A stretch of 17,493 nucleotides of DNA. It comes from Candidatus Heimdallarchaeota archaeon. Its GTDB lineage: Archaea > Asgardarchaeota > Heimdallarchaeia > Heimdallarchaeales > Kariarchaeaceae. Positions within the stretch are counted from its first letter, which is position 1. Each line of letters begins with the position of its first letter. Below, in pieces: positions 1-6,722 of the stretch. The notes under the pieces were generated by a model, which was not told the origin of the DNA, ran no database searches, and saw nothing but the letters and a program-made list of their open reading frames with translations. The position numbers and the translations under genes were made by a program. The DNA lies in assembly GCA_015522385.1 (NCBI GenBank), contig WAMJ01000059.1, positions 1-17,493 of the forward strand, written 5' to 3'.

Positions 1-665
1 CGCTCAATCTGGGGTTTTGTGTAGGGGTCGAAGGTAATTTCTCGCTCTGTTAAGGTGCTCCTCACTCTTGCATCCATCAGGTGCTTGAACTGAAGGTCAT
101 TGGTTATTCCAATAAGACTGATCGATGAATTCTGGAGATCCGAGTTCATCCTTGTCAGCACATATAATGCCTTTGACGACTTTTTAACAAGAAAGTCTAT
201 TTCATCAAGCACGATTATATTATGTGTCTTCTTCTTCTCTAATTCTGTCATGAACTTTGAGATTATTTCATCCGTTGGTAGACCTGTCATTGGAACTTCC
301 ACATCAATGGAATTGCAGAGGTGCGCGTAAATCCTATATGTTGTGTCGACCACTCTGCAGTTTATATAGGTTGTAAAGAGATTAATTTCCATCTCATCAG
401 CTTTCTTTTTTAGTCCTGCAATGACAGACTTTGTAACTGCTGTCTTTCCGATCCCCGTTTTACCATAGAGGAATGCATTTTGAGGGGTTCCACCTTTTAG
501 AAGCACACCCAAGGTTAGTATTAATTTCTTCATCTCTTCCTCCCTATTAGGAAGGCTCTTTGGGATGTAACTTGAGGTCATTACTTTTCTATTCTTGAAT
601 ACGTTAACCTCTGGCTTCGCCATTTTGTCTAGGAGGTCCTCTATTGAGAATGCTTTGTCTGTCAT
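1..665 (-). CDS. orc1: Orc1/Cdc6 replication initiator (C-terminus off window)
   Basis: This is an AAA+ origin-recognition and helicase-loader protein of the Orc1/Cdc6 family, which binds origin DNA and recruits MCM. The visible 221 residues cover the AAA+ core. Walker A (GKTGIGKT) is at about residues 68-75, Walker B (VLDEID) at 151-156 and sensor 1 (GITND) at 185-189. The stretch DARVRSTL near 197 matches the family's segment after sensor 1. The winged-helix DNA-binding domain lies beyond base 1, so the gene is cut by the window and not broken. The start ATG (665-663) gives MTDKAFSIED. The gene is divergent from the eS19 operon, with about 210 nt between them. No origin repeats are obvious in that spacer. 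Confidence 0.93.
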   Translation of the reverse strand, partial: MTDKAFSIEDLLDKMAKPEVNVFKNRKVMTSSYIPKSLPNREEEMKKLILTLGVLLKGGTPQNAFLYGKTGIGKTAVTKSVIAGLKKKADEMEINLFTTYINCRVVDTTYRIYAHLCNSIDVEVPMTGLPTDEIISKFMTELEKKKTHNIIVLDEIDFLVKKSSKALYVLTRMNSDLQNSSISLIGITNDLQFKHLMDARVRSTLTEREITFDPYTKPQIE

Positions 666-876
666 TTAATTCGCCTGCACATATAACCGTTGTTTCCGCT
701 GGAGCTACTTATGCACCTTCTTCTTTTTTAAGATTGCTGTGACGATCAAGCAGATTCACATTATTTCTTTAAGCGGTAGTCGCGAAATATTCAAGTTTGT
801 AAGTGGGTTATCTACCGTGATGATTTTAAAACCTGTTGTGATATCCCATTTAGAATCAAATCAAGGTACGATTCAT
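666..876. promoter_or_regulatory. Divergent orc1 / eS19-operon promoter region
   Basis: This is a non-coding spacer between divergent genes. On the plus strand a TATA-like box (ATTTTAAAA, about 823-831) lies roughly 50 nt before the eS19 ATG and would give a short leader. An AAGGT ribosome-binding-like motif sits about 10 nt before that ATG. On the minus strand a TATA-like sequence near 680-690 could serve orc1. No clear origin-recognition-box repeats or AT-rich unwinding tract were seen, so an origin here is not supported. Confidence 0.45.
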
Positions 877-1290
877 ATGACTAATGTATATGATGTCCCT
901 GCATGGGATCTTATAGAAAGGGCAGCTGAAGAGCTGAAAAAATATAAGGCGATTGTTCCACCCGCGTGGGCACCATTTGTCAAGACTGGTGTTCACAAGG
1001 AACTTCCTCCTGAAAGACCAGACTGGTGGTATATCAGAGCAGCATCAGTCCTGCGTAAAGTCTATCTCCACGGCCCCTTGGGGACGAGAAGGCTCAAGGC
1101 CATGTATGGCGGAAGAAAGAACAGGGGTGTCAAAGCTGAACACCCTAGACCTGGAAGTGGCAGCATCGCACGTCACATCCTCCAGCAACTTGAGGAGGCT
1201 GCTTTGGTTGTTGGGAGTTCCGGTGGGAGACAAATCACTGCAAATGGGATGTCTTTCCTTGACCGGATCGCATACAATATAAGTCAGTAG
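877..1290 (+). CDS. rps19e: Ribosomal protein eS19
   Basis: This is a small-subunit ribosomal protein shared by archaea and eukaryotes, needed for 30S head assembly. The 137 residues begin MTNVYDVPAWDLIERAAEEL. They contain the family's hallmark blocks PPAWAPFVKTGVHKE, PDWWYIRAASVLRKVY and GPLGTRRL, and end with a winged-helix-like segment (ARHILQQLEEAALV). The frame is open upstream to a GTG at 739, but the ATG at 877 is preferred: family alignment starts there, an AAGGT motif precedes it, and a TATA-like box at about 823-831 lies inside the longer reading. It is the first gene of an eS19-PDCD5-eL39-eL31-aIF6 operon, an order conserved in many archaea. Confidence 0.95.
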   Translation: MTNVYDVPAWDLIERAAEELKKYKAIVPPAWAPFVKTGVHKELPPERPDWWYIRAASVLRKVYLHGPLGTRRLKAMYGGRKNRGVKAEHPRPGSGSIARHILQQLEEAALVVGSSGGRQITANGMSFLDRIAYNISQ

Positions 1291-1301
1291 ATGATGAAAA
1301 A

Positions 1302-1649
1302 ATGTCTGAAGATGAACTCGATGCAATCAGGAAAAAATATCTCTCTCAAATGCAATCTGAGAATACACACACTGCGAAGGACGAGCAATTAGAAGCTCAA
1401 CGGCAGGCTCAGATTGAGGCTTGGAAGCAGAGTATCCTACGGTCGATTTTAAGTGAAAAAGCCAGATTGAGGTTAGCTAACCTTAAGCTGGTGAAACCTG
1501 ATCGGGCTTCTGCGGTTGAGAACCATCTCATCCAGCTCAAGCAATCGGGTAGGATTCCCGAGCAGTTGAGTGAAGAGCAACTACTCTACATCTTGAGACA
1601 AATGAATACTCACAAACGAGATTCAAAAATAGAATTCAGAAGGAGCTGA
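1302..1649 (+). CDS. PDCD5/TFAR19-family DNA-binding protein
   Basis: This is a 115-residue homologue of human PDCD5 and the archaeal DNA-binding protein family linked to eS19. The fold is a helical bundle with a basic core. Recognisable blocks are QLEAQRQAQIEAWKQSILRSIL, in which the initial helix leads into the conserved segment, then EKARLRLANLKLVKP, VENHLIQLKQSGRI and LSEEQLLYILRQM. The N-terminal 20 residues are a charged helix typical of the family. The gene starts 11 nt after the eS19 stop, and its own end overlaps the ribosome-binding site of eL39. In eukaryotes PDCD5 is tied to chaperonin CCT and apoptosis, while its role in archaea is unsettled. Confidence 0.93.
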   Translation: MSEDELDAIRKKYLSQMQSENTHTAKDEQLEAQRQAQIEAWKQSILRSILSEKARLRLANLKLVKPDRASAVENHLIQLKQSGRIPEQLSEEQLLYILRQMNTHKRDSKIEFRRS

Positions 1650-1654
1650 AGAAA

Positions 1655-1810
1655 TTGGCACGAAACAAAAACTATCCAAGAAAATTGAGATATGCCGCAG
1701 AAATGCGATCGAATAAATCTGTTCCAACATGGATCATGATTAAGACAAACCAGAGAGTTAGGCAATCACCTGTCCAGCGACACTGGAGAAGTGGGACGAT
1801 AAAGAGGTAA
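1655..1810 (+). CDS. rpl39e: Ribosomal protein eL39 (TTG start)
   Basis: This is a 51-residue, strongly basic large-subunit protein that lines the peptide exit tunnel. It reads ARNKNYPRKLRYAAEMRSNK after the initiator and then carries the diagnostic VPTWIMIKTNQRVR and RHWRSGTIKR blocks. Its length equals the usual 50-51 residues. The start is TTG at 1655, supported by an AGGAG motif at 1641-1645, just upstream within the end of the PDCD5 gene, and by the family N-terminus. No ATG is usable without losing the conserved N-terminus. It is 5 nt after the PDCD5 stop and 6 nt before eL31, so it is clearly in the operon. Confidence 0.94.
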   Translation: MARNKNYPRKLRYAAEMRSNKSVPTWIMIKTNQRVRQSPVQRHWRSGTIKR

Positions 1811-1816
1811 GATAAG

Positions 1817-2191
1817 ATGTCCGAACATGAGAAAGAGACCGATGTAATTGAGACGATACCGTTCTATCCCCGTCTCAACTCTATTCCAAGAAACAAACGG
1901 GCCCCCAAAGCTATGAGAATCCTCAAGGAAAAAGTCTCAAGGCTTATGAAAGTAGATCTTGAGAACATTCTTATCGACGAGGAGGTGAACAAGAAAATCT
2001 GGAGTAGGGGGATACAGAAGCCACCCCGAAAAATCGACATACGAGCTATCAAGGCTGATGATGGTGTAGTCGATGTATACCTCGCTACAGATATTCTTGA
2101 AAGTAAGGCAGTTGTGGAAGCTCCCGTTTCAAGCAAGCCTCTTGAATCCGATATCGATGAGGACGAAGAAGAAGAGGAAGAGGACGAGTAG
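1817..2191 (+). CDS. rpl31e: Ribosomal protein eL31 with acidic tail
   Basis: This is a large-subunit ribosomal protein located near the exit-tunnel rim in archaea and eukaryotes. The 124 residues contain the eL31 core: ETIPFYPRLNSIPRNKRAPK, then AMRILKEKVSRLMKVD, then NKKIWSRGIQKPPRKIDIRA and DGVVDVYLA. Archaeal eL31 is usually about 80-95 residues. This copy has an extra C-terminus of about 25 residues that ends in a run of Asp/Glu (about residues 111-124). The tail is unlike an rRNA-binding extension and is probably exposed. It sits between eL39 and aIF6 with short gaps, consistent with one transcript. Confidence 0.94.
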   Translation: MSEHEKETDVIETIPFYPRLNSIPRNKRAPKAMRILKEKVSRLMKVDLENILIDEEVNKKIWSRGIQKPPRKIDIRAIKADDGVVDVYLATDILESKAVVEAPVSSKPLESDIDEDEEEEEEDE

Positions 2192-2218
2192 AAATAACTC
2201 GCAAATACTGGTGATATT

Positions 2219-2902
2219 ATGAGGATATTTCCCGGAGATCGAATAGATCTATTAGGTAATTCAAGTATTGGCATTTTTGGGATGGCCACTGATAGCTATG
2301 CACTTGTTCCACAGAACACGAAACCACAAGTCAAGGGAAAAGCTGCAGAAATCCTGAATGTTCCTATAGTTGGAGGTACATTAGTTAACTCTCATTTATT
2401 GGGTATCTTCGCTGTAGGGAACTCAAGAACTTTGCTAATCCCTGAACTGACAACAAATGACGAGTACGAACACCTCAGGCATTCACTTCCGGAGAATATT
2501 GAACTTACTATCATCGATTCAAAGATATCTGCATTAGGGAATACCATTATACTGACAGATAAGGTCGCTCTAATCTCTGATGAGTTCACCTCTTTGGAAG
2601 GTAAATTCATTGAGGACGAGACGGATGTTGAAGTAATTCGAACAAGTTTGATGGGAAATCACGTCATCGGTTCCCTCATCTTCCAAACTCAGAATGGATT
2701 TTTGGCACATCCGAATATTTCAGAGGAGGAGCTGGATTGGCTCAGTGATAAGTTAAGAGTGGAGGGGAACTACACGACTGTGAATCGAGGTACTCCTTAC
2801 CCTCGACCTGGAATCATTGGGAATTCATCTGGGGTACTTGTCGGGAGTGATACAACTGGTCCTGAGATGATGCGGATCTATCAGGTTCTTTCACCTAACT
2901 AA
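2219..2902 (+). CDS. eif6: Translation initiation factor aIF6
   Basis: This is an anti-association factor that binds the 50S subunit and prevents premature joining to 30S. The 227 residues match the family length (about 220-245). They show the pentein-type repeats: NSSIGIFGMATDSYALVP, VGGTLVNSHLLGIFAVGNS, DSKISALGNTIILTDKVALI, VIGSLIFQTQNGFLAHPNI and NSSGVLVGSDTTGPEMMRI. The ATG at 2219 is preceded by GGTGAT. It is the last gene of the eS19 operon. In many archaea eL20/prefoldin alpha/FtsY follow, but here a convergent gene follows, and its stop lies inside the last codons of aIF6 (8-nt overlap). Confidence 0.95.
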   Translation: MRIFPGDRIDLLGNSSIGIFGMATDSYALVPQNTKPQVKGKAAEILNVPIVGGTLVNSHLLGIFAVGNSRTLLIPELTTNDEYEHLRHSLPENIELTIIDSKISALGNTIILTDKVALISDEFTSLEGKFIEDETDVEVIRTSLMGNHVIGSLIFQTQNGFLAHPNISEEELDWLSDKLRVEGNYTTVNRGTPYPRPGIIGNSSGVLVGSDTTGPEMMRIYQVLSPN

Positions 2903-3581
2903 TTACCCACCTAATCCTTCCATCCTTCTCGATTTTTATAAGTTCCATATCACGTAAGTCATTTATAAATTTGCGAACCTGTGAGATCGATGTACCTAAC
3001 GCAAATGCCAACTGGATTTCTGTCAATCTTTCATGCGATTTCAAGGCTTCAATCATCCTGAACCTAGGGTCTCCTTCGGCCATAGACTCTAGCATCTCTA
3101 ACTGGTTTTTCCATGATTCTATGACCTGATTCAACCTTTCCAATTCCACAATCAATGCATTCTTCTCTATGGCAATTGTCTCTATCTCAGAGTTGTACTC
3201 AACAATCTGACGATCTTTCTCTAAAACCTCCTCCTTCTTTGATTCGAGAAGATCATGAAGAACCTGAATTTCCTCGGGGAGGTTCTCAACGATCTCGAGA
3301 TCTGGGGTAATCGTTGATGTCTTAATTGATATGGTCTCTTTCTGATTTTCTTTTCCTCCAGATTCGAACTGTCTTTTCATCTCCTTCAGAATCTCGAGTA
3401 TCTCCTCATTTTCGCTATTTCCTGATTCCGAACTCTTGTATGATTCAATTAATTTCGTAATTTGATTCAGTAGAAGTCTTCTCTCTTTGTCCTGCTTCTG
3501 AAGGAGTGTATAGTATTCCTCCAGTACATTTTGTTTAGTCATCTCGGATACTTGGGGGAAGTCCTCTGAATTGTCGTCCAT
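2895..3581 (-). CDS. Coiled-coil protein with C-terminal winged helix
   Basis: No named family is recognised. The 228 residues split into a long Glu/Lys-rich coiled-coil region and a C-terminal helix-turn-helix. Predicted coils are at about 18-50, 58-75 and 100-167. The HTH at about 170-228 has helices RFRMIEALKSH, TEIQLAFALG and SISQVRKFINDLRDMELI, followed by a beta wing (IKIEKDGRIRWVIS). The HTH resembles MarR/ArsR-like winged helices, so DNA binding with a coiled-coil dimerisation arm is a reasonable inference. The gene overlaps the aIF6 3' end by 8 nt. It is divergent from the Roadblock gene across a spacer holding a large inverted repeat, a candidate autoregulatory site. Confidence 0.8.
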   Translation of the reverse strand: MDDNSEDFPQVSEMTKQNVLEEYYTLLQKQDKERRLLLNQITKLIESYKSSESGNSENEEILEILKEMKRQFESGGKENQKETISIKTSTITPDLEIVENLPEEIQVLHDLLESKKEEVLEKDRQIVEYNSEIETIAIEKNALIVELERLNQVIESWKNQLEMLESMAEGDPRFRMIEALKSHERLTEIQLAFALGTSISQVRKFINDLRDMELIKIEKDGRIRWVIS

Positions 3582-3825
3582 AGTTCTGAAATAATACTGA
3601 CTTCCTCAAATTTAAATGTAGAATTTCCGGATTAATTTATTGCAAACTTATAGGAATTTTGGTTTACCATCACCCTCTGTGCATGTAAAATCATACTTGA
3701 ATCGTTAAAGATTGGAAGAATCGATAAATTGAAATTCATGTGGAATATTCAATTGTCGATTCACAAAGTTAAAATTCAATGTTATCCGATTTAAAACTGC
3801 AAGGAAAAATTGAGGATGATATTTA
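3582..3825. promoter_or_regulatory. Divergent promoter region, coiled-coil HTH / Roadblock genes
   Basis: This is an AT-rich spacer of 244 nt without genes. A minus-strand TATA-like box (about 3608-3617) lies 30 nt before the coiled-coil gene start. A plus-strand box (GATTTAAAAC, about 3789-3798) lies 30 nt before the Roadblock ATG. Both suggest leaderless or nearly leaderless transcripts. The imperfect inverted repeat at 3718-3762 lies just upstream of the plus-strand box. Confidence 0.5.
3718..3762. repeat. Imperfect inverted repeat, GAATCGA...TCGATTC
   Basis: The outer arms GAATCGA (3718-3724) and TCGATTC (3756-3762) are perfect complements. The inner arms AATTGAA (3727-3733) and TTCAATT (3748-3754) are also perfect, with a 2:1 bulge between the two arm pairs and a 14-nt centre. 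An extra half-site GAATCG occurs at 3699-3704. The position, just upstream of the Roadblock TATA-like box, suggests a protein-binding site. A transcribed hairpin is less likely, because no gene is read through it. Confidence 0.6.
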
Positions 3826-4332
3826 ATGGATGAGATACTTAAAATTTGTCACAACATCCTAGTTCAGACACCAGGGGTATCGAGAGTTATATTGGCAGAC
3901 AAAACCGGCTTGACCCTTGCAAATTTGAGCAGATTTGATTTTGATCTTAGAGATGTCGATGCACTTGGTGCAATTTCATCAGCAGTATATTTGGCATCCG
4001 AACAACAAGGGTCAAATGTGGGTCTGGTCGATATGGCCATGTTGGTTGCAGAATTTAGAGGTGGCAATATCATGGTTGCTTCTTGTGGAAGCGCTGTTTT
4101 GTGTGTTATTACTGGCAATGACGTGACACTAGGTATGGCTCGGATGAATATCATTCAAGCAGCAAAGAAAATTGAGAAACTCTTGGACAAACGATTAGAT
4201 ACCTCCTTGGAATTCGAGTCGTTGGAAGATCAACTTTCTACCGACCTTGACAAACTAACTGCAAGTGATGATGTTGAGGATGAATTCCTAGCAGATCTTC
4301 AAAGTGCTTTGAAGGAACTTGAGGAGTTCTAA
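3826..4332 (+). CDS. Roadblock/LC7-domain protein
   Basis: This is a member of the Roadblock/LC7/MglB superfamily, whose dimers act as scaffolds or regulators of small GTPases. Residues 1-115 form the domain: helix EILKICHNILVQTPGVSRVI, strands ILADKTGLTLANL and VDMAMLVAEFRGGNIMVASC, and the strand-helix GSAVLCVITGNDVTLGMARM. Residues 125-168 are an acidic, helical extension not found in the minimal domain. A TATA-like box at about 3789-3798 implies a very short leader. It has no GTPase neighbour in the window. Asgard genomes are known to encode many Roadblock proteins and small GTPases, so the partner is probably elsewhere. The superfamily is sure; the specific function is unknown. Confidence 0.88.
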   Translation: MDEILKICHNILVQTPGVSRVILADKTGLTLANLSRFDFDLRDVDALGAISSAVYLASEQQGSNVGLVDMAMLVAEFRGGNIMVASCGSAVLCVITGNDVTLGMARMNIIQAAKKIEKLLDKRLDTSLEFESLEDQLSTDLDKLTASDDVEDEFLADLQSALKELEEF

Positions 4333-4380
4333 TCGCGCGGAATTTGACTCCGTTCAAGTTACCTATCTGCTCGAATTTAT

Positions 4381-4423
4381 GAAAAGATTAAAAACGTCTC
4401 CTCTGATTTTTATTTGAAGATAA
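4381..4423 (+). promoter_or_regulatory. uS10 promoter
   Basis: A TATA-like box GATTAAAAAC at about 4386-4395 lies about 33 nt before the uS10 ATG, consistent with transcription starting a few bases before the start codon. There is no strong Shine-Dalgarno motif, which fits a near-leaderless mRNA. Confidence 0.5.
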
Positions 4424-4729
4424 ATGGCCCAGACAGCGAGAATTAGAATCCTCTCCACTAATCCTACCTCCTTAACCCAGATATGTGGAGAACTTGAGAA
4501 AATATCCAAGAAAACTGGTGTGAGAATGAAAGGACCAATCCCTCTCCCAACAAAAAGGGTTGTCCTCCCGATTCGGAAATCACCTTGCGGAAATGGAACC
4601 CAAACGTGGGAACACTACGAAATGAAGATCCACATTAGATTGGTAGACATAGATGCCGATGAGAAACTTATGCACATGTTAATGAGGGTTAATGTACCTA
4701 AAGATATCAATATCAAGATAAAACTATAA
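4424..4729 (+). CDS. rps10: Ribosomal protein uS10
   Basis: This is a universal small-subunit head protein. Its 101 residues match the archaeal length (about 102). Recognisable blocks are ARIRILSTNPTSLTQICGEL, then GVRMKGPIPLPTKRVVLPIRKSP, the motif WEHYEMKIHIRLVDI, and a C-terminal VNVPKDINIKIKL. In many archaea uS10 follows elongation factor 1-alpha in one operon. Here it is alone, with its own promoter, and runs head-on into TFB: the two genes overlap by 6 nt at their 3' ends. Confidence 0.96.
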   Translation: MAQTARIRILSTNPTSLTQICGELEKISKKTGVRMKGPIPLPTKRVVLPIRKSPCGNGTQTWEHYEMKIHIRLVDIDADEKLMHMLMRVNVPKDINIKIKL

Positions 4730-5764
4730 GTGCAGAAATTCCCGAATTATGGAAAAAATCTGTTTACGGTTATTCTCGAATCTCTTTGATAGACTTTTGT
4801 AACAATGATCTCGTATAGTGTACTCTCTTGCCCCGGTTATTTTTGCTACTAGTGCTTGAGTTAGAACTGGTGTTTTCCTAAAATATCGCGCTATTCCTCG
4901 ATCTGCCAAGTATATTACTGAAACTGCGTAGCCATAGGGTTGAACTCCTCCTCGCTCTCTTCGGCCGATTGTTGATAGGAAATATTCTCCTATTTTAGTT
5001 AATAGTGCTTGATAGGTACCTGGGGAGAGACCATATGTATCCAAATTGGACACTACCGAATCATGGTTTGAAACCTGTTCTGTTATTCTTCTCAAATAGT
5101 CCTCACTTTTCCTTACTTTAACTCTATTTAAATTGACTTTGAGGTCATTAGCTAGTTGGAGAATGTTACGGTTTGTCACTCTGTGCCCCCCCTTTTCAAA
5201 GGCCGCAATTATCTCTTGGAACTTGAAGGGTGATTTTTCTTGATTCTCCCTGACAGCATACAGAAGACACATTGCAATTAGTAGGACATGGTTGGAGATG
5301 CGATGTTCCTTATTATTCACATATTTCCAGTAAAGGTACGAGGTTCTCTCTCTCAACGAGCTTGTCAGCTGGAGATGAGAGGCAACGCGGTTAAAGATGG
5401 AAAACGTTCTCAAGTGTGTCTGAGTTGACGCATTCTTGATCGGTCGATGGAATTTGACATTTAATCTATTGAATCTCATTGCAGTCTCAGAGCTGATCTT
5501 TCGGCCTCTTGTTGTACCTCTGATCCTTGAATTAAAATATCCAATTTCGGATCCAAGCTCACCGACCCTGTCGATTCTTTTCCCAATACTGGTGTATTGT
5601 GTCGGTCCCTCGTAAGAATTATCTATCATGGAATGGGTCGACTGCGTATAGATTTTCTCTTGTACCGTGCCACATTGAATACAAATTATCTCCCCTCGTG
5701 AATGGGCAAATTCTTCTGAAGAGCAGTACTCACACTTCTGAATGTCACTTACACTAGAACTCAT
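4724..5764 (-). CDS. tfb: Transcription initiation factor B (TFB), divergent copy
   Basis: This is a TFIIB-family general factor that bridges TBP-bound promoters and RNA polymerase. The N-terminal zinc ribbon has Cys11-x2-Cys14 and Cys28-x2-Cys31. The reader/linker region (about 65-105) is recognisable (GELGSEIGYFN, then RGRKISSETAMRFNRLN) but departs from the usual archaeal TFB sequence, lacking the common D-x-G-L-x-T-x-I-G form. Two cyclin-like repeats follow at about 115-215 and 220-345, with motifs such as NHVLLIAMCLLYAVREN, VTNRNILQLANDLKVNLNRV and GVQPYGYAVSVIYLADR. The length of 346 is slightly longer than the usual 300-320. Its divergence suggests one of several TFB paralogues. Its 3' end overlaps uS10. 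Confidence 0.9.
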   Translation of the reverse strand: MSSSVSDIQKCEYCSSEEFAHSRGEIICIQCGTVQEKIYTQSTHSMIDNSYEGPTQYTSIGKRIDRVGELGSEIGYFNSRIRGTTRGRKISSETAMRFNRLNVKFHRPIKNASTQTHLRTFSIFNRVASHLQLTSSLRERTSYLYWKYVNNKEHRISNHVLLIAMCLLYAVRENQEKSPFKFQEIIAAFEKGGHRVTNRNILQLANDLKVNLNRVKVRKSEDYLRRITEQVSNHDSVVSNLDTYGLSPGTYQALLTKIGEYFLSTIGRRERGGVQPYGYAVSVIYLADRGIARYFRKTPVLTQALVAKITGAREYTIRDHCYKSLSKRFENNRKQIFSIIREFLHL

Positions 5765-6062
5765 AGTAGATTAAAGTATAACTCCCTTGGTCTTGATCCA
5801 TTGGTTTCAAATATGTCAATCCTGATTGACTATCTGTATTTCCTGAATTCATCAGTGACTGTGAGAACCTAGTATAGCTAAGTGGAGTATGGGATAGACC
5901 ACCGAAAGTATTCTCAATTCTGAAAACCCCAATACTGCAATTTCAGTAGGTTATTCAGGCTTTGTCGAAAAAAGATAAATAATGACCATTTATGTATTGT
6001 TTAAGAAATTCCTCTCCTATCTTATGAGAAAGAGTTGAGAATATATAGATACGGTGATTTTA
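5765..6062. promoter_or_regulatory. Divergent TFB / DUF655 promoter region
   Basis: This is a non-coding spacer of 298 nt. It holds a perfect 7-bp-arm inverted repeat (GTCAATC-CT-GATTGAC, 5815-5830), placed about 50-65 nt before the TFB start. A looser pair CTGAAA (5920-5925) / TTTCAG (5941-5946) also occurs. AT-rich candidates for the DUF655 promoter lie at about 5968-5985 and 6037-6048. No gene or RNA is recognised in it. Confidence 0.45.
5815..5830. repeat. Short perfect inverted repeat upstream of TFB
   Basis: GTCAATC and GATTGAC are exact reverse complements separated by CT. The site lies 51-66 nt before the TFB ATG, where a regulator or upstream activator could bind relative to the TATA box. 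The size and symmetry fit a dimeric helix-turn-helix operator. A chance occurrence in AT-rich DNA is possible. Confidence 0.5.
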
Positions 6063-6722
6063 ATGAGTTTCAGAGAATCTGGTCGAAGGGACAGACCGAA
6101 CAGAAGACCTACTAAGCAAAAAAAATATGAGAAAAGTGCTCTTATACTAGATATTTTGGAGAACACTCATTCTCGTAAGGATAAGCATAAAGACAAGACC
6201 ATAGTTCAGGCCTTGGGTACTAGTTACCTCACCCTATTAGAACTCATACCCGTAAATGCCTCCAGCCTTACACTAATGGACGAGCTTGTCCTTGACAAAG
6301 AGCACAGGTCCAATGTCCAGACAATAATTGGTCGGATATCATATGATTCCCTGTCAAATGTTGCCCAGGTACAATTGGATGCGGCAATCTCAAAGGTCGT
6401 TGAAGATAATGAAGAGCGTTATGTAGAATGGTTGAACAAGGCTCCCTCAATAAGTATTCGACTACATTCTCTGCAAATCATAAAAGGTATCGGTCCCAAA
6501 GCAATGGAGTCAATACTTCAAGCAAGGAAGGTAAAGAAATTCACGAGTTTTGCTGACTTTGAAGAGAGAACTGGTGTGAAAGATATTAAGGAACTCATAA
6601 TTGCCCGTATCCAACAAGAAATAACCGACAATACTGAACGGCATCATCTCTTTACCAGACCTCCACCCAAGGAGGATAGCTATACTAAACGACAACACGG
6701 GCGTAGGGGAAGCTTTTACTAA
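6063..6722 (+). CDS. DUF655 family protein (helix-hairpin-helix)
   Basis: This is a conserved archaeal protein of unknown function, usually encoded beside eL21, RpoF and the 16S rRNA dimethyltransferase, so a role in translation or RNA is inferred. The 219 residues show a basic N-terminal tail (1-22), an OB/S1-like beta region (KTIVQALGTSYLTLLELIPV to VQTIIGRISYDSL, about 45-97), and a helix-hairpin-helix (IKGIGPKAMESILQARK, about 140-156) followed by DIKELIIARIQQEI. The ATG at 6063 is preferred over the in-frame GTG at 6054 because GGTGAT at 6053-6058 would be its ribosome-binding site. It points toward Rpb4, and the two stop codons abut. This is the reverse of the common co-directional order. 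Confidence 0.9.
   Translation: MSFRESGRRDRPNRRPTKQKKYEKSALILDILENTHSRKDKHKDKTIVQALGTSYLTLLELIPVNASSLTLMDELVLDKEHRSNVQTIIGRISYDSLSNVAQVQLDAAISKVVEDNEERYVEWLNKAPSISIRLHSLQIIKGIGPKAMESILQARKVKKFTSFADFEERTGVKDIKELIIARIQQEITDNTERHHLFTRPPPKEDSYTKRQHGRRGSFY

Noticed and set aside
739..876. N-terminal extension of eS19 from an upstream GTG
   Set aside because: The added 46 residues have no family counterpart, a TATA-like box lies inside them, and the ATG at 877 has a ribosome-binding-like motif.
666..876. Replication origin beside orc1
   Set aside because: Origins often neighbour orc1 in archaea, but no repeated origin-recognition-box-like motifs or AT-rich unwinding region were visible here.
953..1326. 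Overlapping frames on both strands inside eS19
   Set aside because: They are out-of-frame readings of eS19 with low-complexity, non-family sequence.
1864..2289. Minus-strand frame of 141 codons with a long serine run
   Set aside because: It is antisense to eL31 and the aIF6 start; the serine run is the complement of the Glu/Asp tail codons.
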